A DNA stretch of 64,000 bases from Sphingomonadales bacterium (GCA_025351405.1 JANXVZ010000031.1:27786-91785); one strand, 5' to 3'; shown: positions 29,600 to 39,779, counted from the stretch's first letter. The notes: generated by a model not told the origin, from the sequence alone. Translations and numbers: made by a program.

Positions 29600-29776
29600 T
29601 TACCCGCCCTTGTAGCGCGCAGCCTCTTGCCAGCGCTTAAGAGCTGTTGATTCTGTTCGATCTTGAGTTCGAAGTGACGATCCCTCGTAATCTCCAACCG
29701 CGACCCAAACCGTTTTCGACGTCTGTTCAACGGTCACTTTGTATGGGCGGTCCCAAACGACAACTGTGCGTTCCAC
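29600..29776 (-). CDS. Small protein (58 residues) between mdh and sucC
   Basis: A GTG start at 29776 with AGAGG about seven bases upstream opens 58 codons to a TAA at 29600. The product is basic and rich in Val, Thr and Trp: it begins MERTVVVWDRPYKVTVEQTS and ends RWQEAARYKGG. I see no membrane segment or Cys. Short proteins of this pattern (V-V-W-D-x-P-Y near the start, A-L-x-x-W-x-E-A-A-R-Y at the end) seem familiar from alphaproteobacteria, but I cannot name a family. Codon choice is odd: GTT, ACA, TCA and CTT are frequent, so third positions are less GC-rich than in neighbours. It sits 18 bases after mdh and 15 before sucC. Confidence 0.7.
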   Translation of the reverse strand: MERTVVVWDRPYKVTVEQTSKTVWVAVGDYEGSSLRTQDRTESTALKRWQEAARYKGG

Positions 29777-29794
29777 AGACCTCTCCGATTAAAC

Positions 29795-30880
<1,086 letters not shown>

Positions 30881-30993
30881 TTAATACGATGGCATGAAAC
30901 CCAACGCATTCCAGCTTCGCTCATGGCCTTGGCAGCCGGCCCATAGGGTTTGGAAGGTCATGAAAAGCGCGCTTGGGGCTGACTTTCCAGATT

Positions 30994-32106
30994 TCAGCCA
31001 TGGCCCAGGGCCATGTAGTCCGCCGATTGCATCTCCATCAGCCGCGACACGGTGCGCTCGAATTCGAACACCCCGTCACCCGCCGGATACAGCGCCGCCG
31101 GCTCGGCATCGGCGGCGGCGATCAGCTTGCACTTGTACTCGTACAGCGCATCGACAAGCGTGACGAAGCGCGCCGCCTCGTTGCGATTTTCCGGGCCGAG
31201 GATCGGGATGCCGACAATGAACACCGTGTGATAACGCCTTGCCAAGGCGAGATAATCGGCAGCGCCCAACGGCTGGCGGCACAATCGCGCGAACGAAAAC
31301 ACCGCGACCCCCTTCAAGGATTTCGGCACGAACAGGCTGCGCCCACCCGGCACGGCGATCGTCTCGGTCGGCACCCTGGCACGGTCCTCGACCGGATAAT
31401 CGGTCAGGCGGAAAAACGCGTCCGACATCGCCGCGGTCGCTGCCGGACCATTGGGGACGTGCCAGGTCGCGGCGCCGGCGAGGCGTTGCAGCCGATAGTC
31501 GGTAGGGCCGTCGAGCGTCGTCACCGTGCAGCGCGCCTTGATCAGCGCGATGAAGGGCAGGAACAATTGTCGGTTGAGACCGTCCTTGTACAGGTCATCC
31601 GGGTGGCGGTTCGACGTCGTCACCACCGTGACGCCGGCGGCGAACAGCGCCGTGAACAGCCGCGACAGGATGGCGGCATCGGCGATGTCCTTGACCTGCA
31701 TCTCGTCGAACGCCAGCAGCCGGGCGCTGTCGGCAACGGCCCTCGCCACCGCCGGGATCGGGTCCTCGCCGTTGCGCTGGCGCTCGGCATGGATGTCGGC
31801 GTGGATTTCGAGCATGAATTCATGGAAATGCACGCGGCGCTTGGGCGTGACGTCGGCATGGGCGAAGAACAGGTCCATCAGCATCGACTTGCCGCGGCCG
31901 ACCCCGCCGCAGATATACAGGCCATGCGGCGTCAGCAGGGGTGGCGCAGCCCGCAACCGCGCGAACAGCCCGGCGCGCGGCGGTGGCGGCGCGGCGAGCT
32001 CTTTCGCCAGCGCATCGAGCTTGTCGGCGACCGCCGCTTGCGCCGCGTCGGGGCGAAGCTCGCCGGCCGCGACCAGTGCGTCATAGGCAGCGCGGACGTC
32101 CGCCAT
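30994..32106 (-). CDS. zapE: Cell division ATPase ZapE (AFG1-like)
   Basis: ZapE is an AFG1/LACE1-family ATPase linked to cell division and membrane-protein quality control. The 370-residue protein has a Walker A GGVGRGKS at residues 67-74, followed by RVHFHEFMLEIHADIH and a Walker B LLAFDEMQVKDIADA. The sensor motif VVTTSNRHPDDLYKDGLNR follows. It lies between sdhB/thioesterase and mdh, as in many alphaproteobacteria, so a link to respiratory-complex maintenance is plausible but inferred. Confidence 0.93.
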   Translation of the reverse strand: MADVRAAYDALVAAGELRPDAAQAAVADKLDALAKELAAPPPPRAGLFARLRAAPPLLTPHGLYICGGVGRGKSMLMDLFFAHADVTPKRRVHFHEFMLEIHADIHAERQRNGEDPIPAVARAVADSARLLAFDEMQVKDIADAAILSRLFTALFAAGVTVVTTSNRHPDDLYKDGLNRQLFLPFIALIKARCTVTTLDGPTDYRLQRLAGAATWHVPNGPAATAAMSDAFFRLTDYPVEDRARVPTETIAVPGGRSLFVPKSLKGVAVFSFARLCRQPLGAADYLALARRYHTVFIVGIPILGPENRNEAARFVTLVDALYEYKCKLIAAADAEPAALYPAGDGVFEFERTVSRLMEMQSADYMALGHG

Positions 32107-32114
32107 GCTTCAGG

Positions 32115-32582
32115 TCAACGCTTGCCGGCGCCATCGCCTTCGGGGCGGGGCATTCGCGGTATCTTGCGCATCGTCCCGGTGAACGACGCGACATTGGCGC
32201 CGTCCTGCGTCACCAGCCCGCGCACAAACAGCATCTTGCCGGTTTCCTTGAGGATTTCGCCCGATGCCTCGATCGGCTTGCCGACGACACCGGCGGTGAG
32301 GAAATCGGTGGCGCAGCTCAGGGTGACGGCAGCACTGTTTTCCAACTGGCGGAAAATGAAGGAGAACATCGCCATGTCGATGAACGACATGATGAAGCCG
32401 CCGTGGAGATAACCCAAGCCATTGGAATGCCGCCGATCGGTCGCCATGCGGCATTCGACGGCATCGGCCGGCGTCTGGCGGAAGTAGAAGTCGCCGAGCA
32501 GCGAGGCAAAGCGCCCGTCCGGGTCGCGGTGCCAGCGGGTCCAGCCGGCGTGTTCGCCGTCGGTAATCATTTCACGGGTCAT
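32115..32582 (-). CDS. PaaI-family hotdog thioesterase
   Basis: The 155-residue protein has the hotdog-fold layout of PaaI-like acyl-CoA thioesterases, with GYLHGGFIMSFIDMAMF (the HGG motif) near residues 57-73 and SCATDFLTAGVVGKPIEASGEI later. The acyl substrate is unknown. It sits between sdhB (57-base gap) and zapE (8-base gap), on the same strand, probably in one transcript. Confidence 0.85.
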   Translation of the reverse strand: MTREMITDGEHAGWTRWHRDPDGRFASLLGDFYFRQTPADAVECRMATDRRHSNGLGYLHGGFIMSFIDMAMFSFIFRQLENSAAVTLSCATDFLTAGVVGKPIEASGEILKETGKMLFVRGLVTQDGANVASFTGTMRKIPRMPRPEGDGAGKR

Positions 32583-32639
32583 GCGACGGGGATAGTGCGC
32601 CGCAGCATCGGGGGCAAGCGGCGGGTTGACAGGGGAACC

Positions 32640-33425
32640 CTATCCCGCCCGCTCGACCATCATCAGCTTGATCTCGGCGATCGCCTTTGCCGGGTTGAGG
32701 CCCTTGGGGCAGACATTGGCACAGTTCATGATGGTATGGCAGCGATACAGCCGGAACGGGTCCTCCAGCGCATCGAGGCGCTCGCCGGTCATCTCGTCGC
32801 GGCTGTCGGCGAGCCAGCGATATGCCTGGAGCAGGATGGCCGGGCCAAGGAACTTGTCGCTGTTCCACCAATAGCTCGGGCACGCTGTCGAGCAGCAGGC
32901 GCAGAGGATGCATTCATACAGCCCGTCGATCTTGGAACGATCCTCGACCGTCTGGATGCGCTCCTCCCCCGACGGCGCCGGGGTGACGGTCTGCAACCAC
33001 GGCTTGATCGAGGCATATTGCGCGTAGAAGTGCTTGAAATCGGGGACCAGATCCTTGATGACCTCCATGTGCGGCAGCGGCGTGATGCGAACCTCGCCCT
33101 TGATGTCGTCGATCGCCTTGGTGCAGGCCAGCGTGTTGGTGCCGTCGATGTTCATCGAGCACGACCCGCAGATGCCCTCGCGGCACGAGCGGCGGAAGGT
33201 CAGCGTCGAATCGACCTCCGACTTGATCTTGATCAGCGCGTCGAGAACCATCGGCCCAGTGGTATCGAGGTCGAGCTCATAGGTGTCGTAGCGCGGATTG
33301 GCGCCGTCCTCGGGGTTCCAGCGATAGACCTTGAACGCCTTGACGTTGGCGGCCCCGGCCGGCGCCGGGTAGCGCTTGCCGGCGCTGCTGACCTTGCTGT
33401 TCGCGGGGAGGGAGAATTCGGCCAT
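32640..33425 (-). CDS. sdhB: Succinate dehydrogenase iron-sulfur subunit
   Basis: SdhB carries electrons from FAD to quinone. The 261-residue protein has all three cluster sites: [2Fe-2S] in [15 protein letters not shown], [4Fe-4S] in [16 protein letters not shown], and [3Fe-4S] in [17 protein letters not shown]. It follows sdhA by 45 bases and completes the sdhCDAB operon. Confidence 0.97.
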   Translation of the reverse strand: MAEFSLPANSKVSSAGKRYPAPAGAANVKAFKVYRWNPEDGANPRYDTYELDLDTTGPMVLDALIKIKSEVDSTLTFRRSCREGICGSCSMNIDGTNTLACTKAIDDIKGEVRITPLPHMEVIKDLVPDFKHFYAQYASIKPWLQTVTPAPSGEERIQTVEDRSKIDGLYECILCACCSTACPSYWWNSDKFLGPAILLQAYRWLADSRDEMTGERLDALEDPFRLYRCHTIMNCANVCPKGLNPAKAIAEIKLMMVERAG

Positions 33426-33470
33426 TTCAGTTCCAGTACGAAATATTCAAGACAAACCGTTGGCCGGATC

Positions 33471-35258
33471 TTAGTAAACCCGCGCCTTCGGCTTGATATA
33501 CTCGATCTCGTCGGTCAGCGTGTAGGCGTGGACCGGGCGGGTATCGAGGTTGACACCACCGTCGCGGAACCAGCCGAGCGAGTGCTTCATGAAGTGCTCG
33601 TCGTCGCGGTTCGGGTAATCCTCGTGCATGTGGGCGCCGCGGCTTTCATGGCGCGCCTTGGCCATGTGCATGGTCAGCACGGCTTGGCCGATCATGTTGT
33701 CGAGCTCCAGCGTCTCGATCAGGTCGGTGTTGAACACCAGCGATCGGTCGCTGATTCCGATATCCGCCATGCGCTGATAGACGGCGTCGATCTTCCTCGT
33801 GCCCTCGTCGAGGATTTCCGACGTGCGGAACACCGCGGCATTGGCCTGCATCGTTTTCTGCATCGCAAGACGCACTTCGCTGGTCGGCGAACCGCCCTTG
33901 GAATGCCGAAAGCCATCCAGGCGACCCAGCGCCATGTCCGCCGAATCCTTGGGCAATGGCGCGTGGGGGGTGCCGGGCTTCAGCGTCTCGCCGATGCGAT
34001 GCGCGGTGGCACGCCCGAAGACGACAAGGTCGATCAGCGAGTTCGAGCCGAGCCGGTTGGCGCCGTGCACCGAGACACACGCCGCTTCTCCGACCGCGAA
34101 CAGGCCGGGCACGACCGAATCCGGATCGCCATCCTTCAGGGTCACGACTTCACCGTGATAATTGGTCGGGATGCCGCCCATATTGTAATGAACCGTGGGG
34201 GTTACCGGGATCGGTTCACGCGTCACATCGACATTGGCGAAGATTTTCGCCGTCTCCGAAATCCCGGGCAGGCGCTCGTGGAGCACCGCCGGATCGATGT
34301 GGTTGAGGTGCAGGAAGATATGGTCACCCTCGGCACCGACGCCGCGGCCTTCGCGGATTTCCATTGCCATCGAGCGCGAAACGACATCGCGCGACGCCAG
34401 GTCCTTCGCCGAGGGGGCATAGCGCTCCATGAAGCGTTCGCCCTGCGAATTGGTCAGGTACCCGCCCTCGCCGCGAGCGCCCTCGGTGATGAGGACCCCG
34501 GCGCCATAGATGCCGGTCGGGTGGAACTGGACGAATTCCATGTCCTGCATCGGCACCCCGGCGCGGATCGCCATGCCGCCACCGTCACCCGTCGAGGTGT
34601 GCGCCGAAGTCGCCGAAAAATAGCAGCGGCCATAGCCACCGGTGGCCAGCACGGTCTTGTGGCTGCGGAAACGATGGATGCTGCCATCGTCCATGTTGAT
34701 GGCGATGACGCCCTTGCACTCGCCGCCCACCATGATGAGGTCGATGGCGAAATATTCGATGTAGAAGTCGGTCGCGTGCTTGAGGCTCTGTTGATAGAGC
34801 GCGTGGAGCATGGCGTGGCCGGTGCGATCCGCCGCGGCGCAGGTGCGCTGCGCCGGCGGCCCGGCGCCCATGTTCTGCATCATGCCGCCGAACGGGCGCT
34901 GGTAGATGCGCCCCGCTTCGGTGCGCGAGAACGGCACGCCGAAATGCTCGAGCTCATAGACCGCAGCCGGAGCCTCCCGACAGAGGTACTCGATTGCGTC
35001 CTGGTCGCCGAGCCAGTCCGAGCCCTTGACGGTATCGTACATGTGCCAGGTCCAATGGTCCGGGCCCATGTTGCCGAGCGAGGCGGCGATGCCGCCCTGC
35101 GCCGCGACGGTGTGGCTGCGCGTCGGGAACACCTTGGTGATGCAGGCCGTCTTCAGCCCGGCTTCGGCGATGCCCATCGCGGCCCGCAGGCCGGAGCCGC
35201 CGGCGCCGACGACGACGGCGTCATAAACATGGTCGATGATCTGGTAGGCTTCGGCCAT
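33471..35258 (-). CDS. sdhA: Succinate dehydrogenase flavoprotein subunit
   Basis: SdhA oxidises succinate to fumarate. The ATG at 35258 gives 595 residues. FAD binds at [15 protein letters not shown], and the covalent-FAD His49 is in [11 protein letters not shown]. The active-site segment is THYNMGG-like ([15 protein letters not shown]), and [19 protein letters not shown] is also present. Its ATG overlaps the sdhD stop (ATGA). The open frame up to 35570 lies over sdhD and is rejected. Confidence 0.97.
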   Translation of the reverse strand: MAEAYQIIDHVYDAVVVGAGGSGLRAAMGIAEAGLKTACITKVFPTRSHTVAAQGGIAASLGNMGPDHWTWHMYDTVKGSDWLGDQDAIEYLCREAPAAVYELEHFGVPFSRTEAGRIYQRPFGGMMQNMGAGPPAQRTCAAADRTGHAMLHALYQQSLKHATDFYIEYFAIDLIMVGGECKGVIAINMDDGSIHRFRSHKTVLATGGYGRCYFSATSAHTSTGDGGGMAIRAGVPMQDMEFVQFHPTGIYGAGVLITEGARGEGGYLTNSQGERFMERYAPSAKDLASRDVVSRSMAMEIREGRGVGAEGDHIFLHLNHIDPAVLHERLPGISETAKIFANVDVTREPIPVTPTVHYNMGGIPTNYHGEVVTLKDGDPDSVVPGLFAVGEAACVSVHGANRLGSNSLIDLVVFGRATAHRIGETLKPGTPHAPLPKDSADMALGRLDGFRHSKGGSPTSEVRLAMQKTMQANAAVFRTSEILDEGTRKIDAVYQRMADIGISDRSLVFNTDLIETLELDNMIGQAVLTMHMAKARHESRGAHMHEDYPNRDDEHFMKHSLGWFRDGGVNLDTRPVHAYTLTDEIEYIKPKARVY

Positions 35259-35638
35259 CAGGCAGCTCCAAGCGCGATCTTGAGCACTGCGAAGACAGCC
35301 GCAGCGGCCCCCGCAAGCGCGTAAAAATTCAATGCCAGCATTGCCAGCACCCGGGGCGCGCCATGGACATAATCTTCGATCATGACCTGCACCCCCAGCC
35401 GAAAGTGCCAGAAAACCGCAACGATAAGCAGCAGCATCGGCACCGCAGCGACAGGCTGCCGCAGCCACAGCACCACCGCGGTGTAATCCAGCGCCGGCAG
35501 CCGCACGAGCGAGAAGACGAACCACAGTACCAACACCAGGTTGGCGATGGCGGTAACGCGCTGCAGCCACCAGTGGTGAACGCCATCCTTGGCCGAGCCG
35601 AGACCGCGGACCCGGCCGAGTTCGGTGCCTGTGCCCAT
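35258..35638 (-). CDS. sdhD: Succinate dehydrogenase membrane anchor SdhD
   Basis: SdhD is a heme- and quinone-binding anchor. The ATG at 35638 gives 126 residues with three helices at about 28-48, 60-80 and 100-120. Family marks are [20 protein letters not shown] at the start and [15 protein letters not shown], with a putative heme His, before the third helix. It is translated just after sdhC (two-base gap) and coupled to sdhA. Confidence 0.93.
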   Translation of the reverse strand: MGTGTELGRVRGLGSAKDGVHHWWLQRVTAIANLVLVLWFVFSLVRLPALDYTAVVLWLRQPVAAVPMLLLIVAVFWHFRLGVQVMIEDYVHGAPRVLAMLALNFYALAGAAAAVFAVLKIALGAA

Positions 35639-35640
35639 AC

Positions 35641-36045
35641 TCAGATGCCCTTGTGGAAGTAGATCGCGGCCCAGGTCGCGACAGTCAGCAGCACCGACCC
35701 GACGATCGTGAGCGCTGCCGTCGTCCTGCTGGTGCCGAGGTCGTAGCCCTGGCCGGTATCCATGATGAGGTGGCGAATTCCGGAGCACATGTGCTGGAAG
35801 AAAACCCAGGTGAAACCGACGCCGACAAGGATGCCGAACCAGCCTGTGGCCACGGCAAGGAAGGTCGCATAGGCCGCAGGCCCGGTGGCAGCGGCGATCA
35901 ACCACCACAGGAACAGCATGACAGCCCCGAACGCCATGGCGTTGCCGGTAACCCGATGCGTGATCGAAACGATCGCATGCACTTGCCATTTCCAGATGGA
36001 CAGGTGCGGCGAAAGCGGTCGCGGTGAAGTGGGTCGGCCGGCCAT
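35641..36045 (-). CDS. sdhC: Succinate dehydrogenase cytochrome b556 subunit SdhC
   Basis: SdhC is the other heme-anchoring subunit. The 134-residue protein begins with [20 protein letters not shown], including the S-I-x-H-R-x-T-G signature ([11 protein letters not shown]). It has three helices, and the heme-ligand region lies in [15 protein letters not shown]. It is the first gene of sdhCDAB. The 228-base gap to the divergent P450 gene (36046-36273) presumably holds both promoters; I could not pick convincing boxes there. Confidence 0.95.
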   Translation of the reverse strand: MAGRPTSPRPLSPHLSIWKWQVHAIVSITHRVTGNAMAFGAVMLFLWWLIAAATGPAAYATFLAVATGWFGILVGVGFTWVFFQHMCSGIRHLIMDTGQGYDLGTSRTTAALTIVGSVLLTVATWAAIYFHKGI

Positions 36046-36273
36046 AGGTTCCCCGATGTTGGTTGGCGCTTGAACGATGGCGTTTTAGGCTTTCGCCGCC
36101 AACGCGCAACCGTTCATCTCGGCTTTGTGTGCTCTAATCGCCGCAGCGCAACAAAAGCCTGCGCGCCACATGGCGACGATACCGGCCAAATCTAGGGACT
36201 CGCGTCGGGTGAGAAGCCGGAATAGCATACCATCGCGCCGGCGATACGACTGGCCTTTTGGGGAGACGATCCG

Positions 36274-37509
36274 ATGGCCACGCAACTGCGCGACGCCGAA
36301 GCCGAAAGCCTTGCCGGCATCGACGTCACCAACCCGGCGCTGTACCGCGACGATAGCTGGCGGCCGGTCTTTGCCCGGCTGCGCGCCGAGGCGCCTGTCC
36401 ACTACACCGTCGACAGTCCGTTCGGGCCCTATTGGTCGATATGCTCGCATGCCGACATCCAGGCGGTCGAGGCGCGGCCCGACATTTTCTCGTCGAGCCA
36501 CGAATATGGCGGCATCACCGTTGTCGACCTGATGGGCGATTTCAATCTGCCGCAATTCATCGCGATGGACCGGCCGCGGCACGGCGAGCAGCGGCGCGTG
36601 GTTGCACCGGCCTTCGGTCCTGGCGAGATGGCCAAAATGGCGGATTCCATCCGGGCCCGAACGGCGCAGTTGCTCGATACCCTGCCCTTCGACACCGAAT
36701 TCGACTGGGTGGACACCGTTTCGATCGAGTTGACGACGCAGATGCTGGCAATCCTGTTCGATTTTCCCTGGGAGGATCGCCGCAAGTTGACGCTGTGGTC
36801 GGACTGGGGCGGCGATATCGAGGCCGCGCTGAACCCCGAAACCGCCCCGATCCGTCACCAGCACATGCTCGACATGACCGCGTATTTCGACCGGTTGTGG
36901 GCCGAACGCCAGGCGCTGCCGCCATCGGCCGACCTGGTGTCGATGATGGTCCATTCCGACGCGATGGGCGGTCTTTCCCACCAGGAACGCATGGCCAACC
37001 TTATCCTGCTGATCGTCGGCGGCAACGACACGACACGCAATTCCATGTCGGGGGCGGCCCACGCCTTCCACCAGTTCCCCGGAGAATGGAGCAAGCTGAT
37101 CGCCGACCCGACGCGCATCGCCGCCGCTGTCCCTGAAGTTATCCGTTGGCAGACGCCGTTGGCGCACATGCGGCGGACCTGTGTCGAAGACACCGAATTT
37201 GCCGGGCACCGCATCGCCAAGGGTGACAAGGTGGTGATGTGGTATATCTCCGGCAATCGCGACGAAAGCGTCTTTCCCGATGCCGAGCGACTGGATATCG
37301 CGCGATCGAACGCCCGTCGGCACCTGGCGTTCGGCTTCGGCGTCCATCGCTGCGTCGGGGCGCGGCTGGCGGAATTGCAGATCCAGATATTGTTCGAGGA
37401 GATGCTCAAGCGCCGGATGACGGTGCGTGTCGTCGGCGCACCGGAGTATGTCGCCCAGTCATTCGTCCATGGCTATCGCAAGTTGCCGGTGCGGGTGGAG
37501 CGCCACTAA
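36274..37509 (+). CDS. Cytochrome P450, CYP153-like
   Basis: The 411-residue soluble P450 has the I-helix GGNDTTRNS, the ExxR in PEVIRW, and the heme loop FGFGVHRCVGARLAELQ with Cys360. Several blocks closely resemble CYP153 enzymes as I recall them: FDWVDTVSIELTTQMLA, LFDFPWEDRRKLT and WQTPLAHMRRT. CYP153 enzymes hydroxylate the terminal carbon of alkanes or fatty acids, using separate ferredoxin and reductase. No ferredoxin or reductase gene is adjacent. The ATG is preceded by GGGGAGA. The neighbourhood of acyl-CoA dehydrogenase and phosphotransferase genes fits lipid or alkane catabolism. Confidence 0.88.
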   Translation: MATQLRDAEAESLAGIDVTNPALYRDDSWRPVFARLRAEAPVHYTVDSPFGPYWSICSHADIQAVEARPDIFSSSHEYGGITVVDLMGDFNLPQFIAMDRPRHGEQRRVVAPAFGPGEMAKMADSIRARTAQLLDTLPFDTEFDWVDTVSIELTTQMLAILFDFPWEDRRKLTLWSDWGGDIEAALNPETAPIRHQHMLDMTAYFDRLWAERQALPPSADLVSMMVHSDAMGGLSHQERMANLILLIVGGNDTTRNSMSGAAHAFHQFPGEWSKLIADPTRIAAAVPEVIRWQTPLAHMRRTCVEDTEFAGHRIAKGDKVVMWYISGNRDESVFPDAERLDIARSNARRHLAFGFGVHRCVGARLAELQIQILFEEMLKRRMTVRVVGAPEYVAQSFVHGYRKLPVRVERH

Positions 37510-37553
37510 AGGGCGAACGACGGGTCCACGCTGGGTCCGTGGCGCCGTGCAGG

Positions 37554-37913
37554 CTAGGCGTTGATCCGCGCCAGCGTCGCGTAGCGCGGGTTGTCGACGG
37601 CCACCTTGGCGGCGACGGCTGCCGTCAGCGCTTCGACGAGTCCGGGCGTTTCCGGCGTCACCTGGCCGCGTCGCAACCGACCGCACAACTCCGCACGCAG
37701 CGCGTCGAGGCCCGCGTTATGCCCGAGGAACCCCGCCAGCGCCGCCGCCTCTGCCGCCTGAGGTCGCTGCGCCAATTCGCGGGCGACGATCGCCAGAGCA
37801 TTGGCGGCGACCTTGGCGTGAAAGGCCTGGCGCCCCTCCAGCGCCGGGCTGATCTCACCAAGAAATGCCGCGACCGCGTCGATCAACGCCGTGGCTTCGA
37901 CCTGTTCGGTCAT
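37554..37913 (-). CDS. DUF6285 domain-containing protein
   Basis: The start at 37913 gives 119 residues, helical, resembling the DUF6285 family: LIDAVAAFLGEISPALEGRQAFHAKVAANALAIVARE, quoted as adjoining stretches, is the typical core. Members are encoded beside APH-like phosphotransferases and acyl-CoA dehydrogenases. The same holds here: its ATG overlaps the phosphotransferase stop (ATGA). Function is unknown; it may act as a subunit or partner of the kinase. Confidence 0.8.
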   Translation of the reverse strand: MTEQVEATALIDAVAAFLGEISPALEGRQAFHAKVAANALAIVARELAQRPQAAEAAALAGFLGHNAGLDALRAELCGRLRRGQVTPETPGLVEALTAAVAAKVAVDNPRYATLARINA

Positions 37914-38911
37914 CAGATGTCTCCGAAGCGGATGAGGTGGAGCAGGTCGAGTTCGACCTCCGATACCCGGCGGCCGATGGCGGCACGCTCGACCGAGGGG
38001 ATGCGCCCGGTGACATGGTCGTCGCCCAATTGCAGGCAGGCAAGACCCCAGCGCAGCGTGCCCCAGACTTCCCACATATGCGCCCGCGCCTTGTCGACGC
38101 GCGCGCCCCCGGCGGCGGCATAGGCGTCATAGAGTTCGGCGCGCTCGCCAAAGCCGCCGACAGGCTTTTGCCATATGCCGAACCGCCAGGCATTGACGCA
38201 CAGCCAGCCAAGGTCTTCCGCGCCCTCGCCCAGATGCGCCAGTTCCCAATCGAGCACGGCCGCAAGGCCGTCGCTGTCGACAAGGAAGTTGCCGCTGCGA
38301 AAATCACCATGGACGATGGCGCTCGGCTCGGCATCGCCGCAACGCTCTGCCAGCCAGGCAAAGGCGAGGTCGAACACCGGCGAGTCGACCTTGAAACTGC
38401 GATAATGCGCGAACATCCTCTCGCGGGCGGTGTCCACGCGGCCCGTCGGCAAGGCCAGCCCTGCTGCCTCCGACAGCGGAATGGCGTGCAGCCGCGCCAG
38501 CACGGCCGCGCATTGTCCGGTCAGCTTTTGGCGGGCCGCGGCGAAATCAGGGGCGCGCAACCATCTTGGAGCCAGCGCTTCCCCTGCCACGCGTTCCATT
38601 ACAAAGCCCTGACCAAGATCGTCGCCGGCTTCCAGCACGGCCACCACCGCGGCGACAGGCACACCGTGCCGTCCCCCCAGCATCTGCAACGCCGCCTGGT
38701 CGGCCTTGGAGAGGCTGCCCTCCGGCACGGCACCGGCGGCGGCAGTCTGCAGGATCAGTGGCCAGGGCTGCCCATCGCGCAGGGCTTCGACCGCGAAGGT
38801 CGCCGACGACGCGCCGCCGGACAGGGCGACGATCGATGCCACGGCAATCTCGCGCCCCGTCGCGCGGGCAAGGATGGCGGTCAACCGCGCGCATCGATCA
38901 GAATCCATCAC
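37913..38911 (-). CDS. APH-like phosphotransferase (ACAD10/11-associated type)
   Basis: The 332-residue protein has a kinase-like fold: the catalytic loop VHGDFRSGNFLVD near residue 200 and the Mg-binding VLDWELAHLGE just after. This subgroup (phosphotransferase family next to acyl-CoA dehydrogenases) is related to the kinase domain of human ACAD10/11, which phosphorylates 4-hydroxyacyl-CoAs during beta-oxidation. A similar role on hydroxy fatty acids is an inference, supported by the nearby CYP153 hydroxylase and acyl-CoA dehydrogenase. It is translationally coupled to the DUF6285 gene. Confidence 0.85.
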   Translation of the reverse strand: MMDSDRCARLTAILARATGREIAVASIVALSGGASSATFAVEALRDGQPWPLILQTAAAGAVPEGSLSKADQAALQMLGGRHGVPVAAVVAVLEAGDDLGQGFVMERVAGEALAPRWLRAPDFAAARQKLTGQCAAVLARLHAIPLSEAAGLALPTGRVDTARERMFAHYRSFKVDSPVFDLAFAWLAERCGDAEPSAIVHGDFRSGNFLVDSDGLAAVLDWELAHLGEGAEDLGWLCVNAWRFGIWQKPVGGFGERAELYDAYAAAGGARVDKARAHMWEVWGTLRWGLACLQLGDDHVTGRIPSVERAAIGRRVSEVELDLLHLIRFGDI

Positions 38912-39015
38912 AAATCAGCCTAGTGCGCGCGCCGGCGGATAGAAACCGTCAAATCGACATGAAAAGGGCCGCAGGGAATATCCCCACGGCCCGAAATCAT
39001 CCGAATATGCGTCGG

Positions 39016-39690
39016 TCAGGCAGCGACGGCGCGACGGCGGCGGGCGCCGGCGCCAACAAGGCCGAAACCGGCGACAAGCATGGTCCAGGTGGCAGCTTCC
39101 GGCACGGCGCCGGCAAGCGGGTTGGCGGTCAGGACCAGCGCATCGGCACGCACGGCAGCCGGGGAGCCGCCATCATAGACGCCGAAGGTCAGCGTGTTGA
39201 TGCCGCTGACAAAACCGCTGCTGATCGTGAAGCTGTGCAGCTGGTTGAAGTTTTCGACGATGATGCCGGTCAGCACGATGCCGGTGGAAACGCCGTTGAG
39301 GAAAATCTCGCCCTCGTTGTCGACGCCCCACATCCCGCTGATCGACGCCGAGGCTGCATCATAGCCGGTCAGGTCGAAGGTCGTGGACACGGCGAAGCTG
39401 CCGACGCCGGCGAATGGCGAGCCGCTGTAGGCGACCCAGCGCGAACCGGGATTTTCGGCCGTGTAGGCGGGGTTCTTGTAGGTGTAGACACTGGCGCCGA
39501 CGGAAACGCCCGCAAGGTTCGTCGATGCAATGGTGTAGTTGCCATCGACCTGGCCGTCGCCAGCAGCGAGGGCAACCCCGCCAGCGCCGACACCGGTATT
39601 GTAGAGCCCGGACACGACAACAGCGCTGGCGCTGCCCGCGGCAAAGGTTGCAAGGGTGGCGGCAGCGAGAAGGGCGGCAGTGAACTTCAT
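39016..39690 (-). CDS. PEPxxWA-CTERM sorting-domain protein (variant motif)
   Basis: From the ATG at 39690 (GAGGA about 6 bases upstream) the 224-residue protein has a signal peptide at 1-23, a beta-rich body with repeated Gly/Asn/Ser, and a C-terminal sorting signal. The signal reads V-P-E-A-A-T-W-T-M-L-V-A-G-F-G, followed by a Gly/Ala helix and R-R-R-R. The canonical Pro-Glu-Pro is Pro-Glu-Ala here. Such proteins are cleaved and exported by an exosortase, not found in this window. A sigma-54 promoter lies just upstream. Confidence 0.85.
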   Translation of the reverse strand: MKFTAALLAAATLATFAAGSASAVVVSGLYNTGVGAGGVALAAGDGQVDGNYTIASTNLAGVSVGASVYTYKNPAYTAENPGSRWVAYSGSPFAGVGSFAVSTTFDLTGYDAASASISGMWGVDNEGEIFLNGVSTGIVLTGIIVENFNQLHSFTISSGFVSGINTLTFGVYDGGSPAAVRADALVLTANPLAGAVPEAATWTMLVAGFGLVGAGARRRRAVAA

Positions 39691-39723
39691 GTGTTGTCCT
39701 CGAAACATACGATACATCGATCA

Positions 39724-39743
39724 GAAAGCAAGCAACGTGCCAA
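39724..39743 (-). promoter_or_regulatory. Sigma-54 (-24/-12) promoter of the PEP-CTERM gene
   Basis: Reading the minus strand from 39743, TTGGCACGTTGCTTGCTTTC matches the RpoN consensus YTGGCACGN4TTGCW at every defined base. The -24 GG is at 39741-39740 and the -12 GC at 39729-39728. The predicted start near 39716 leaves a 26-base leader before the ATG at 39690. Genes for PEP-CTERM proteins are often under sigma-54 control through PrsK/PrsR, which supports this call. Confidence 0.8.
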
Positions 39744-39762
39744 TTCGTCATGGCGTTGAAAT

Positions 39763-39779
39763 CATTGGCACCGCCAATG
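39763..39779. promoter_or_regulatory. Palindrome upstream of the sigma-54 promoter
   Basis: CATTGGC-ACC-GCCAATG is a perfect 7-bp inverted repeat, centred about 55 bp upstream of the predicted sigma-54 start site and 62 bp downstream (on the map) of nothing but the GNAT 3' end. It is a candidate enhancer site for the activator. Half-site TTGGC also occurs nearby at about 39787. The gap 39691-39840 otherwise holds no gene. Confidence 0.45.

Noticed and set aside
30894..31163. 89-codon plus-strand frame next to the mdh promoter region
   Set aside because: Two thirds overlap zapE in antisense, there is no ribosome-binding site and composition is not coding-like.
31941..35324. Open frame of 1127 codons on the plus strand
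   Set aside because: It is antisense to zapE, sdhB and sdhA, each of which has unmistakable motifs. It is a GC artefact.
37913..38911. Aminoglycoside resistance kinase
   Set aside because: The APH-like fold is present, but the context (DUF6285, acyl-CoA dehydrogenase) points to the ACAD10/11-associated metabolic group rather than antibiotic resistance.
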